Shown piece after piece: positions 38,461 through 50,080 of a stretch of DNA of 64,000 nt. The stretch is from Torymus aiolomorphi (Eukaryota > Arthropoda > Insecta > Hymenoptera > Torymidae). Numbering within the stretch: position 1 is the first letter of the stretch; every line of letters begins with the position of its first letter. The stretch is from the NCBI GenBank assembly GCA_036365515.1, contig CM070876.1, positions 38,525,195 to 38,589,194 on the forward strand, written 5' to 3'. The notes under the pieces were generated by a model, which was given only the letters and a program-made list of their open reading frames with translations, was not told the DNA's origin and searched no databases. A program made the position numbers and the translations under genes.

Positions 38461-39725
38461 ACAGATTCAAAGATTTTCTTTTGATTTATAATTGAATTTT
38501 TTTATTATTGTCACGAAAAACTTGATTGTCTGTAAAAAATTAAAATTAATTTATATTCTAAAATCAATACTCCAAAAAACAAACCATTATATGTATATAC
38601 ATATTTATGTTTTAGTAAGTTAGCAAATTAAAATACTGAATTGTTAAAAAAACTATTGTTCGAGAAAAAACAGACTTTGTAAATTCGTTAAAGCAATACC
38701 CTTTTTTTTAATTTTACGAAATAAATTTATATAAAAATAAGAATATTATGATGGGTTGCGAAAGGTTAATAAATACTAGAGCATGTATAGTGATATTGTG
38801 TTTCTATTTTACTTATAATATATAACAATAAATTTATAATACAAGATCGACTAGGACTGCAGGTTTTTTATGTGCCAACAGACCTCACTTTTTTGGTTTG
38901 GGTACATATACGTCTTCGATCTTAAGTACTTAAGTACAGGGTAACGCATGATTTTCTCACAATCTAGCCTCTTACAGACACTCTTTAACAACTGGTCTGA
39001 GCCTTGGAACGTTTTAGTCGCAGGGCCACTCGTCGCCCTTTTCTCAAGAACTGTTGCATTTACGAGTTCATGCTTCAGCGCAATAATTCCTCGTGTGTGT
39101 TCCTCAACGGGCTTGTAGCAAGATGTTTGTCCTTTTATTCTTTGACAATATAAGTATAATAGCCTACGCACGAGTGAGACTCGTGCCTTTTACTTCATCT
39201 TTTCCTAAACCGACAAACACACACGCTCAAAAGACTCTCGCACCCATACACTGGTATAATACACATCGACTTAAAACTATCCTCTCACTCTCTCTAGACA
39301 CACAATGTACAAGAATACGATGAAACAATAAACGATAAACATTAAACGTTAAACAATATTTACAGTTCGTCATAAGTTAGTGGTAACATTGAACATGACT
39401 CGCGTCGCGCAATAGAGAATAAAGACTTCGGGAACCTAGCGAAACCTTCGACTCTGGTGCATTTACGAGGAATAACGTTCACAGGAAGGTAATCGCGCGC
39501 AACGGACGCGAAATGGAGAGTCATCGAATCGCGACTTTTCCGATCCTTCGAGGAAAAGGAGACGAGACCGGGGGTTTCGCGTCGGCTACATATATACGTA
39601 ACAGTAATACACGTGCACGCGTTTAGCCTCTAAGCAGCAAGACTACATCCTAAATATTTACACCGAGACAACGTGGTTACTGCGTATAACATGTACGCTC
39701 TTAAAAATAAGAGAAAGCCGCGCTT
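38461..39725 (-). other. 3' flank and probable 3' UTR of the odd homologue
   Basis: After the TAA stop (39728-39726) the DNA is moderately GC-rich to about 39380 and then AT-rich. Minus-strand AATAAA words occur over the stop itself (39725-39730), at 39134-39139 and near 38500. The one at 39134-39139 would give a 3' UTR of about 590 bases and is the most plausible poly(A) signal. No conserved coding frame is seen. Confidence 0.35.
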
Positions 39726-40799
39726 TTATTTTCTTAGCATGATCTCGTCTATGGTAAAGCCAAGCTTGGCCGGGTGTCGATGACTCGAGAGCTGCATCGA
39801 CGACCGCATTTTGCCTATATGGCCCGGCCTCTGCTGCTCGATTATATGTTGCTGCGACTGCTGCTGCTGCTGACGCTGTTGCTGATGCTGCTGTTCCTGA
39901 TGCTGCTGTTGATGATCTACCCTTAGGTCCTGCGGCACGTCGTTGTGCGTGAGCAGGTGGGTCTTGAGATTGCTGCGCTGGTTAAAACTGCGCGAGCAGA
40001 TCGGGCACTTGTGCGGCGACTCCTCCATGTGCAAGATCTTGTGGACAGCGAGGGTCCTACTCTGGCAGAAGCCCTTGCCGCACTCGTTACACTTGAACGG
40101 CTTGTCTTTGCTGTGAATGTATCTGCAAGAGGGAATACGTGCGCCCGTTAGAGCCGAATGTTTTTCGAAAGGAGATCCACTACGTAAGGTGAACTGAGAT
40201 TGTTTAAACTCGAAACGAAATACTTCAATCTCGATAAGATAGCGAGCAAATTTATGGCTCTCTCATAATAATAACGATCAAGTGCGCGGATCGTTTGAAC
40301 CTGAGAAGCGTCGAAAAACAGCAATAACATACCGGTGATCTCTGAGATGATCCTGCCTGCGGAAAGCCTTGCCGCAGATGTCGCAGGAGTAGGGCCGCTC
40401 GTCCGTGTGGGTCCTCTCGTGGATGAGGAGGTTGTAGCTCTTGGTGAAGCGCCTGTTGCAGAACTTGCAGATGAACTCCTTCTTGGGCCTCTGGCCGGTG
40501 GCCCGCCGCGTGATGAAGGACGCGGGCGGGGGCGGCTGAATCGGCGGAAACTGGCTTATTCCCAGGCCCAGCTGGACGGCGGCCATGCCCTGGCCCGGGT
40601 GGTGGTGATGGTGGTGGTGATGCTGCTGCTGGACGGCGCCGGGGCCGCCTCGGGCCGCCAGCAGAGCCGCGCCCCTGATCCACTGGTCCAGGAAGGCCTG
40701 CTGCTGCTGCTGCTGGTGCTGGTGCAGGGGCCAGCGGAGGCTGCGCCCGTCCAGGACGGTGCTGTGCGGCGGCGTGTGCGGAGGCGTCAGCGGCTCCAT
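39726..40799 (-). CDS. odd: Odd-skipped family C2H2 zinc-finger transcriptional repressor, two coding exons
   Basis: Coding exon 1 is 40799-40333 and exon 2 is 40122-39726. They are joined by GT/AG splicing and read continuously to give 287 residues. Four C2H2 fingers are visible at about residues 109-131, 137-159, 165-187 and 193-215, each with its Cys and His pairs intact and linked by HTDERPY, HSKDKPF and HMEESPH. The N-terminus has a proline/threonine patch ([10 protein letters not shown]), Gln and His runs (29-34, 60-67), and FLDQW at 36-40. A Gln-rich linker (227-253) leads to FTIDEIM at 278-284, an eh1-like motif. In Drosophila Odd the eh1-like motif recruits the Groucho corepressor. 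The expected role is nuclear, sequence-specific repression in segmentation and leg or gut patterning. The ATG at 40799 was chosen because it has G at -3 and +4, it is the first ATG in frame, and an in-frame TAG lies upstream at 40905-40907. Four fingers favour odd over five-fingered bowl and sob; orthology within the family is inferred. At 287 residues it is shorter than fly Odd. Confidence 0.93.
40123..40332 (-). other. Phase-2 intron of the odd-skipped homologue
   Basis: This 210-bp intron begins with GTATG directly after CACCG and ends in TCTTGCAG before ATACATTC. Splicing makes CGA (Arg156) and restores HRYIH, the end of finger 2, so the boundaries are fixed by the protein. The intron is AT-rich compared with both exons. 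Read-through would end at a TGA at 40278-40280. Confidence 0.92.
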
Positions 40800-41153
40800 T
40801 CCTGCACTATAGTGTTCGCTTCCTACCGACGCCTCGGAGACGACGGCTAACGGGACACTGAGGCGATACACTGACAGCTGACGTAGACTGACTGGCTGCT
40901 GCTGCTACTCCACTCGGAGTGGCATGTTACTCTACTAACACAGACACTGGCTCACTATCTATACATATCCATATAGGTACAAAGGTACTGGTAGCAGTGC
41001 CGCTGGTGGTGGTGGTGGTGGGGAAAAGAAATATCGGCAGTCGTCGGAAGCCCGACTATGAAACTCCCAGCTCGAGCTGCCAGAAGATACTGAGTGGGCC
41101 GAGGAGCGGCGGCGAGGAAGCTCGACTCGTCGCGGCTGCCGTAGCTCCCGAGG

Positions 41154-41184
<31 letters not shown>

Positions 41185-41760
41185 GGCGGATTGCCCCTCC
41201 TCCGTTAGCGAGCGGTTGGTGCGCCGAGGGCTCGAGGGGGCGGGGCGTCTCGCCTAGCTGCCGCTCGGCTGCTGCTGCCACCGCGTCGTGCTTCTTCAGG
41301 GTTCCGCCGAGCGGAGAAAGAGAGAGAAAGAGCTCCCTCTCTGTATCTCGATATACATCTGTCCGTCCTCGTCGCTCAACGCCACGCGACGCGCAGCCTA
41401 TGACGGCGGTGTGATCGTCATGGCTGCCCGTCTGATCAATCTCTCTTTCTCCCTCTGCTCTTGTCTTCTCGCGTCTCGCTGAGTAGGTACCGAGGAGTAG
41501 GAGAGCTGTATACGTGCGACGCTCCTTCCGTCCACCACTGTCTATACGTATATATACACGCTCCTTTTTGCGACGTGCTTCCTCTCTCGCTCGGGGTCAC
41601 GCCGTGCGCATAGATATATATACGTGCAGCCGATTTTACCATTATTGCTCCGAAATTATTATGCGGTCGGAGTTTCGAGTGGTCGATGTATGTAAAAGCA
41701 AATCGCGTCAAGAGCAGAACTTGCCTCTTTCTCTGCCCCCGCGAGGACTTCGAAGGTAAT
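40800..41760 (-). promoter_or_regulatory. 5' UTR and probable promoter region of the odd homologue
   Basis: This GC-rich stretch lies directly upstream of the start codon. On the minus strand it holds several TCAGT words between about 40863 and 40895, which resemble arthropod initiators. A CTATATGG word near 40972-40979 could be a weak TATA element. A GA dinucleotide run (TC on the plus strand, 41160-41179) would bind GAGA factor in flies. CAG-type triplets at 40896-40906 are non-coding here. The transcription start cannot be placed from sequence alone. Further out, TATATA words near 41550 and 41616 are alternative core-promoter candidates. Confidence 0.4.
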
Positions 41761-43370
41761 AACTTTTTAATAAGTCCGCAGTTGGGCGACGATGTTATCT
41801 CGCTTGATTACGCGCATAGCGAGAAAGGCTATTGCGAACTGTGCCCGTTCTCAAATTGTGATTCATATCTTGTATTTATTTAATGACGCTTACAGTAATC
41901 GGGACATCGGGGAAATCATTGACACATGCGACAACCTATTTTTATTATTCCATTATAGGTACATGCACATGTATAAAATAGATTCTTGGAAATAATTTTG
42001 ATAAAAATTCAATTTCCATTGTGACGTTTGTATATATAGATTTCAAGAGTTGATTATTATATAGATATGATGATGAGCAAATCCGAGAGAATTCATATTT
42101 CCAGCTTATTTAATCAATAATGTCTGTTCTGATACGGATCAAAGTTTGATTTTGCTGACTTAATTTTGAAGCGTGTGAAAATCGAACATAATTATTCCGG
42201 CAGAGTGTTCAACATGTCGCGTCTGTTCTTAATGTATGAAAAAGGCTTAAAATTTCTTTCGTTTTATCTATACGGAGCGTTATAAAAACTCATGCGTTGA
42301 ATGAAACATTTATTAAAAACACTCGACAGAAGGTGTAGACTGCAAAGATTTATAGCGTGCTGACGATCACAGAAAGCGACAGCGATAACATCAAAAGAAC
42401 ACCGCGCCTGCTGGTAGCTCTATATAATCTGCTCCTCTTCGACATCTGCTTATCCGACACAATTATCATGGGCGGGTCATACATACACGCGCTCTCTTTA
42501 CTGTTTACTATCTCAATGTGACTCTGTATGCGGCTGATCGCCGATATAGTCTACTACATTATATTTAGAACGTTATGTTTTTTTTTTCATACTTTTGCGG
42601 AACTTTGTCCTGTACAGAATCAATTGCTTCTATTTTATAAATAACTTTGCTTTACAGTAATTTCTTCAACAACATTTGTTAATTTTTGTATTTTACGCGC
42701 AGTAAAACTGCCAAAACGTATCATTTCAATAAGTAGTTCAATTTTTATATTCACAATACAACAAAGTTTTATATAATTTTGTAAAAAAAAAATTAGTGTC
42801 AATTAATTGGATTATTAGTGTCAATTAATTCGATTATGTTACAGTTACTCTTATAATTTGAACAGTTGCTAATTACACCAAAGATAATACTTTTTTTGTT
42901 ACCTTATTTATAGCTATTACAAAAAATTGCATATCAATTACTTAGTCATAATGATGTTTTTATTGATATTTGAATTTTTAGATATTTTAAACTCACTTAA
43001 TCGCGAATTTGAAGTAAATTTGAAACAAATTTAAAACCACTCGAATAAGAACTTTAAAAGATAATTCTCTTATACATAATATTATTTATTACGGTGAAAA
43101 AATAAACAGGAACCGTTCTAAAACAAATGCATTTTATAAAGTAGAATAGTGATTCTACTTTTATATAAAGCTAAATTCAAAGGGGCAATAAACCTTACGA
43201 AATTACCACACGATCGTACACTAAAGTTTTAAGATATCCTATCCTGAAACGATATTGCTTTTATCCACCGCGAAACGTATTAAATCGAAGTTGAAGATAT
43301 ATAAAGGCTTTTGAAAAAAACGCGATAAATTTAGCGATACGGCGAAGAAAAGGTAAAAGCAGGTACAAGA
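41761..43370. other. AT-rich spacer upstream of odd
   Basis: A 22-bp direct duplication, ATTAGTGTCAATTAATTGG and its one-base variant, lies at 42792-42813 and 42814-42835. The segment at 42360-42560 is slightly GC-richer. No gene is seen. Confidence 0.5.
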
Positions 43371-44350
43371 AAGAGGCCGTGTACGCAGTCGGCGTGGCGC
43401 ATTATCGGGGCCTTATCAGGCGCACGGTGAGGTGACTGCGTGCGAGGTGAGCGCTTATCAATTTACGAGCCGACAGACAGCTAGTCACCACCAGATAAAC
43501 ACACACACACACACAGGCGTGCACGCATGCACACACGTGCCAAAGCGTTTTTCTCGCGAAAACTCGCGCGGCCCTATACATACATCTACGCGTCCCTCGC
43601 GGCTTTGTAATCGCGCGAAAGCGGAAAAATCCCTCTGCAGCGCTCGCGTCCAAAGAAAAATACGCGCGCTCTTCCATGTGTATATATATACCTGTATATA
43701 AATTTTCAGCGCTCAAAGCAGCTGTCTCCTCTCTCTGACTTTACGGCGAAAACAAAGAGGCAGAGGGTGGATACAAGTGTGCGTGTACGCTCGGGCAAAC
43801 GTTTAGCATACAACGCGGAGCGTAATGGCCGCAAGCTACATAGACGAGATAGAACGGAGAGGGAGCTCGCTAGCGACTGGAGGCAGCCCCGGGCGTGGGT
43901 GGTTTGGCTTTTCGCGGGTGGCCAAGCTAACTCGTTTTCCAGCTCCATCAGAGGGCGAGAGCTAGCGTGCTTGCAGCCCCGGCCAAAGCCCTCGTATATA
44001 GGTATATACGGCGAGGCGAATCTACCGCGGCGACGGGCGCGCGCTCCTCCGTTGGCATGAGGGAGGAGAGGAGAGAGCTGATTGTCGCTGCATCACCCCC
44101 TGAGCGCTCCCGCACTGGCTGCCGCGCCGCACCCCTTTTCGCATCGTATATGTACCTCAGTCCCCTCACGCGCGCACGCGCGCGCCCGACTCTTCTTCCT
44201 TTGTCGCGCCATGCTTTTCGCTTCTATCTATTTTTCGACCTTCCCTTTTCGCCTCGTTCGCGAGAAAAATTCCGAAGCTTTCATTTGAATTAGCTGAATG
44301 TCAGTCGGGAAACGAACGGGAATTTCGTTAGGCCGGGAATGAAGTAGCTG
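43371..44350. other. GC-rich island with CA microsatellite
   Basis: A CA run lies at 43498-43515, followed by CpG-rich DNA and short TATATA words (43681-43690, 43993-44007). It lies 2.6 kb upstream of the odd start and is a reasonable proximal enhancer candidate, by inference. Confidence 0.4.
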
Positions 44351-44728
44351 TGCGGAGGTAGTTTAAATGCGTAATTATTTACTGTTTCTTAATAATTACT
44401 TACGGAGCTTTGTTACAATTCTACAGTATTTGTAGATGGATTTTTCTAATTATACTGAAAAATATGTCTCGACTGTGAATGATTAGTTTGCAAATATGAA
44501 TGAAGATGGAAACAAGCACTTGACAGATAATAATGCAGAATAATTTCATCGGTACATTCTTATGTTTTCCTTAGATAACTTTTTCCTGATCGAGCCATGC
44601 GGCGAAATAAGATAATATTTATTGTAGTTTTCTAAATAACAAATCGATCGAATGTAGTAAATATCGGCAATGTTATATTCACATTATTTAACATCAGATT
44701 TTGCAATTTCAAATTATTTCATTAGGAT
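44351..44728. other. AT-rich spacer
   Basis: No gene or repeat is supported. Confidence 0.5.
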
Positions 44729-44983
44729 CCTGGTAGAAATGTTAACAAGAAGCTATTATAGTTATGTATTAGTTAACTTTATGGATAAAAACAAAGATTG
44801 CTCGTATTTTATAATTATATAACAATCCAAAATAGATTATGGCATTTACACTTCATAAAACATGTATTTTAAGTAATAGTAGGACTTTTAGATGAATTAT
44901 ATTATTTTTGCATTATGATTTTTACTCAAAATGCTTCCATTTCATTAATACGTTAGCTATAAAATATGGTTCATTTTCTACCA
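44729..44983 (+). repeat. 255-bp element with CCTGGTAGAAAT ends, copy 1
   Basis: It starts CCTGGTAGAAATGTTAAC and ends ATTTTCTACCAATGG. Read inverted, it matches the element at 48358-48612 over most of its length (shared TTATGGCATTT, CTTCATAAAA, ACTTTTAGATGAATTAT and TTTGCATTATGATTTTT). No coding frame is present. Confidence 0.8.
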
Positions 44984-45119
44984 ATGGGGTTTCAAAGGAT
45001 AATTCTGTTTACGGCTATATACTTAACCACACATCACTTTTACGTTACCATCTCACCATATAGTAGTAAAATTTGAATAAAATTATTCCGACCGAAAGAA
45101 AGTAAATTTCCTCCCATCA

Positions 45120-46830
45120 CGCAGTGGTTTTACCGCACGCAACTACACGCAGCCTGTATCTAAAAAGGACTCAGTGGTTGCTTTACATCGCCCCTAAAAA
45201 GCCGCGTGCGCGCCCGAAATTTTACAGAAGCAATGTCGACGCATTCGTGGAAAAGCCCGAGAGATAAAAGCAGACGGCCTGACTGCATCGCGTCGCATCG
45301 CGGGCGGGCGCACCGAGTGACCGACTCACTTGAGCCTCGCCCCCGCGCCGCAAGCTAAAGAAGAGAATGGCCAGGCGTACTGGTGACAGGGCGCACTCGT
45401 GAAATAACTCCTCGGGCTAATCACCTTCTTCGCGCGGGGACGTGAGGAGCTTATCTCTCTCGCTCTCTACATTTTTCCATTTCGAGAGGCGTAAACGCGC
45501 GACTGTTGCCCTCGACGCGTCCCAGACGCGCGCACGCGTTATATATACGTGCAGCCCTTGCCTCGATCGCGCGGCCTCGAGTGCAGATGACGCTTTCGAA
45601 AGAGCCAACGAATGTGTCACGCTAAATCTTTACGAGCTGCCCTCCACGCGCCCGCAGAGAGCTTCTCAACACTTTCCATGTATGCGCGCCACGAGCGTCG
45701 TATGGAAGTGCTTTGCTTCACTTCGGAATAATACCGTCTGTTTACGGAAAGCGGGAAAACATTCTATTCAGCTGGAAACGATTATTGGGACCAGCCGAAC
45801 AACAGCTCTTTCGTGTAAAACAAAGCTCTTAGAGGGTTATTCGGAGAAATACATATTGAGACATGTATCAGATTTAACACGAATATAAGTGCTCAAAATG
45901 TATGTTTATTTATTGAACATTTATTTTTTGAATGTGCAAAATTGACTTTTCCCGTATAAGAGTGCCGAGATCTCTGGCGAAGCGTCGAAAGACGCTAATT
46001 GAAAAATGAAAATCCGAGCTTGTCAAGCCGGCGAGCGTGTTTTCCTCCAAACACGTGCCCTTAAACGTGGCGCAGGGCCCGAAAGAGTTGTCGCCTTAGC
46101 GCTAGAGCGTGACCGGGCTATCCGACCCAGATTTGCCGACTAATCGGCTCACGAGGTCGAAAAGCCAAAAGCCATAGCCTCGGCTCTCGCTTGACTTTCG
46201 GCACATCGGGGATTCCCGCGTGCGTATAGTTATGTGGAGAGAGATATTCCGACAAAGCCGCGCGTCGGCGCCGGGTTACCGAGCGGCACACATATTTGTC
46301 TCTAAAATATTGACTATTGTTTCAGGATCCACGCTCTCACTCGTCTATTTCCCTGAAGCGCGAAATTTCATTCGGAGGCGACGGCCGTCTCTTCTCGCAC
46401 GCACTTTACGCCTTTGCGCGTGTGCCGTACGTCCCCGCATAGTAACTTTCCTTTTTTTCGCCGCGTTCCTTTCCCTCGGGTTGCCGCTAACTTTTTTTGT
46501 ACGCGCCTGGTTTTTAAGCTTTTTACGACGAACCGACGACACGAGGCGCGCAGCAGCGGCACGAGCCAATCCTTGCCCCTCTTCCGCCTTTTTTTTTACC
46601 GTAGCGCTGACGAGTCGCATTGGATAGTTTTATATTTTATTTCTTTATTGACCCTTCGTTCTACCGGAAGGTTGACAGAGAAAAAAAACGGTTTTCACTT
46701 TTTCCCGGACGCTGGCTCGTGCCCGCGCACGAGCGGACCCTTTTCATTATAAAACGTGCAAGCAAGCCAGGTACAAAGCTAAAAAGGCAAGGCACGAGGC
46801 AAGGGGCTATACTATCCCACTGACCAAGTG
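45120..46830. other. GC-rich island, 1.7 kb
   Basis: CpG-rich with overlapping frames on both strands. One plus-strand ATG frame (46220-46627, 135 residues) is hydrophobic and Arg-rich and overlaps an opposing frame, so I judge it chance. TTTATGG, TAATTG and ATTATTGG words occur. It is a candidate control region. Confidence 0.4.
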
Positions 46831-47106
46831 ACGATTAGAGTTGAAGGAGCTGCAGTAAAAGATAATCCTCTGCTGACTCGACGAGGACATAAAGTGTTTT
46901 ACTGCTTTATGCGCCAAATAAAAAAATGGGGAATATTTTTTTTCACTCTTTTGTCGCGAGGGAAATTTTTTACGGTATTTTTTTTTTACCGTGTTGTTTC
47001 GACCTCGAAATTTTTAGTAAATGTTTGCCTGAAAAAAACTGACCTCTACAATATTTGTAATCTGTGTAACTGACTTTAGTTGATGGAAGCATTTTTTTTC
47101 GTTTAA

Positions 47107-47786
47107 GACGGTCTTACACTATAGGCCTTTCTGGCCAAAATTACCTACAAAAATGATAAAAAATATTATTATAATAAAATAATGAAAATATATTGTAAAT
47201 ATAACTTATTTTGAATAAAATGAGCCAAGGCAGAGATCCTTAAACTCATTTTATCCTCTGTTATAGTATTTTTAAGAAAAATAATTTGTCGTAACCTTTC
47301 TCTGAGACGGCATGATGGATTTTCATGGGACACAGTGCAAATTGTTATTAATTTACGTAGTTATGGGCCTAAGAGTTGCAATTTTAAGGTTTTCATGTGT
47401 AAGTACCTTTTCCATGCTGAAAACTCTAAAAATTCAAAAAAATGGAAAAAATTGTTGCAAAAAAATCAGTTTTTACCATGAAAAAAGAACTTATACATAA
47501 AAACCTTAAAATTGCAACTCTTACACCTATAACTACATAAATTAGGAACAATTTGCACTTTGTCCCATGAAAATCCATCATGCGGTCTCTGAGAAAGGTT
47601 ACGACAAACTGTTTTTCTTGAAAATGCTATATCTGAGGATAAAATGAGTTTAAGGACCTCTGCCTTGGCTCACTTTATTCAAAATAAGTTATATTTACAA
47701 CATATTTTGATTATTTTATTATAATAATATTTTTTATCATTTTTTAGGTAATTTTGGCCAGAAAGGCCTATAGGTGTAAGGCCGCC
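47107..47786. mobile_element. 680-bp TTAA-flanked long-palindrome element
   Basis: TTAA lies at 47103-47106 and 47787-47790. The ends are GACGGTCTTACAC and the inverse of GGCGGCCTTACACC. Almost the whole element folds back, with arms of about 300 bp. Paired landmarks are GGCCTTTCTGGCC, AAACTCATTTTATCCTC with its inverse, and ATGATGGATTTTCATGGGA with its inverse. No transposase is present. TTAA duplications are typical of piggyBac-type insertion, but the ends do not start CCC, so the superfamily is open. Confidence 0.8.
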
Positions 47787-47865
47787 TTAAATTTTTCAAC
47801 CAAACATTTTTTATGAGATATTGAAGATATTTTTTGAATTTCTATAAAATTAATTTTTCTAAAAA

Positions 47866-47871
47866 ATACAT

Positions 47872-47921
<50 letters not shown>

Positions 47922-47932
47922 ATGTATATATT
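47866..47932. repeat. AT microsatellite inside a larger palindrome
   Basis: An AT dinucleotide run (47877-47918) is flanked by ATACATTTATAAT and its inverse ATTATAAATGTAT. The whole block can form a cruciform and is likely length-variable. Confidence 0.85.
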
Positions 47933-48357
47933 TCTTTATTTGAACTTTAGAAATCAAAGAGAAAAAGATAAATTATGTTTTTTTTCCACGCTAAAAACTG
48001 ACTCTATTCTATATAAAATTATCCATATTACGAAATATTAAAAATTATCAAAAGTATTTAGTAAAAATGACTATAGACGGAGTATATATTTTAATTATTA
48101 ACAAATGTTTGCTATTCCATATACTTAATAAAGTTTATAGAACGAAAGGTGGCTCTCGCGTACAAAAACAATAATAAATTTCATATAACGTTTTTTAAAT
48201 GTAGCTTTTTTAAATAAAATATTGAGAAAATGTGTTACTTTCATTGGACTAACCAAAAGCACCTACATTTCAGTGTAAGTATAAGAATGCAAAATATACT
48301 ACGAAATCATTGTAAATAGTTAAAAATATACATATCACGATATCGTTTGGAACCAAT
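47933..48357. other. AT-rich spacer
   Basis: No gene is supported. Confidence 0.5.
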
Positions 48358-48612
48358 CCTGGTAGAAAATTAAGCATAATTTATAGCTAACGTGTTAATT
48401 AAATCGAAGCATTTCGAGCAAAAATTATAATGCAAAAATAACATAATTCATCTAAAAGTTCTACTATTACTTCAAATACATATTTTATGAAGTGCAAATG
48501 CCATAATTTATTTCGGATTGGTAAATAATTATATTAAATACAAGCAATGTTCGTTTTTAGCCATAAAGTTAACTGAAAAATAGCTAGCTTCTAGTTAACA
48601 TTTCTACCAGGG
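48358..48612 (-). repeat. 255-bp element with CCTGGTAGAAAT ends, copy 2, inverted
   Basis: It starts CCTGGTAGAAAATTAAGC and ends GTTAACATTTCTACCAGG. It is the same element as 44729-44983 in the opposite orientation, and the two copies have the same length. No obvious target duplication is seen. Confidence 0.8.
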
Positions 48613-49020
48613 AAAAGGCAAAAATTATAAACTTTGATTTGCATAAATTGAATACAATAGTCGCAAGTTTTCGACGTCCTTCTACTAAATGAATGCTTAG
48701 AAATTTGACTTTCTCCTAACTTTTCATTTATGAGTGTGTATAAGCAATATATAGAAGATAGATGGAATATGTCTATACAAGAAAATGAGTTCACCTATTT
48801 CGGGACCTCCTGAAATATAGAGCAAGCACACCAATAGGTAGCAAGAATATTCAGGTAAGTGTAGACGGGCAATCCACTGGTGGGAAACTTGGCGTGTGCC
48901 CGTAGGTCTCGAGGCTCAAGCGCAGTAGGATGAGCTGAGGAGGAGAATCTGTCGCGTCGCTACTGCACAGAGCTGTAAAAACAATAAATATAAAATCATA
49001 AACCATTGTTTTTCAGGATT
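48613..49020. other. Mixed spacer
   Basis: The segment 48860-48970 is GC-moderate and contains GCTACTGC at 48959-48966. No coding frame or RNA gene is recognised. Confidence 0.4.
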
Positions 49021-49400
49021 ACAGAGAGAAGGCGAGCAAAGAAGAAATATCTTTTCTCTCTTTCTCCCTCAGTTCCGACGGGTCCCGGCTACTAGAATTT
49101 CCCAAATGTTACTCTAACTTCGGGGGAGTTCCAGGGCCAATCTTCGCCCCTCTCCCCCCCTCTCTCTATTGGACTCAGTTGCTCGCATAAGCATAGGGAC
49201 GTATATCTATAATGATAATCCAAAACGGTCGAAGAGAAAGAGTAAGAGAAAGAGAGGGTGAGAATGAGTGAGAGAGGAAGAGAGAGTAAGGGAGAGAGAA
49301 GATGAGAATGCGAGGGTTACGGGACTCGCGTGCCGCGTGCGAGTGACCGAAGGTTGCGCTACTGCAGCTGACCCTTTTCGACGTCCAAGTCAACTCCACC
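49021..49400. other. GC-moderate island with degenerate GA repeat
   Basis: GA-rich, AGAGA-type DNA at 49230-49305 is followed by CpG-rich DNA. No gene is seen. Confidence 0.4.
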
Positions 49401-50080
49401 GTTACTGGGTTATACCTGTACCGAACTGTACTTTTGTTTTCCGCATAAAGGGAGCATAAATTTTCTGAAAAATTTATCAAGAGCTAATATCTCTTCTGAA
49501 CTTACCCCTTTTAAAAGGTGTACTTGCCATTGGAAATAGCATACGAATCTGTTAGTATTATTTCTATATTTTGAATTATTTATATTCATTACATTATTAA
49601 TGCAAATGTCGGTTAAAATTATACTATACAAATAAGCATATGCATTACCATTGAAATTCATTGTTGCAAGATTATAATTTGACATAATGTACTAAAACAT
49701 TTCATTTTTTGAAGATTGAATGCAAACATTTGAGTTGTATGATAATTTAAAAAAACTTTTCTACTAACATTTTCCAATCTATGAATTGTTCGTCTGAATA
49801 ATTGGCTATTGCTTTAGAATATTTCTGAAAGTATTAAAATATTTCCTTTAAAGAGTTTGATGTTAATTAATCCAGAGCTCTTCCTGTAAAATAAGAGACT
49901 GTACATAACTAATAGCAAACCTACCAATGCAACGAAAAATAGTTTTCGTTAATTTTCAGTGATTTTGCATGTAGACAGAGCGAACGGTTTGACTTCGTAT
50001 GATCACAATGCTGCCTACTCTAAATTCTCGCAGTCTACAGTTACATGAATAGAAAGCAGCCCTAAATCATGCGAAATAGG
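49401..50080. other. AT-rich spacer
   Basis: No gene or repeat is supported. Confidence 0.5.

Noticed and set aside
40335..40850. 171-residue plus-strand frame opposite odd exon 1
   Set aside because: It is the antisense shadow of the real zinc-finger exon; its composition mirrors the GC-rich coding strand and it has no domain.
40800..40871. Extension of the Odd N-terminus upstream of the ATG at 40799
   Set aside because: The frame is open to a TAG at 40905-40907 but contains no ATG, only GTG/CTG codons; the ATG at 40799 has a good initiation context.
46220..46627. 135-residue plus frame with hydrophobic parts
   Set aside because: Overlaps an opposing frame in a GC-rich island and lacks any family resemblance; likely chance.
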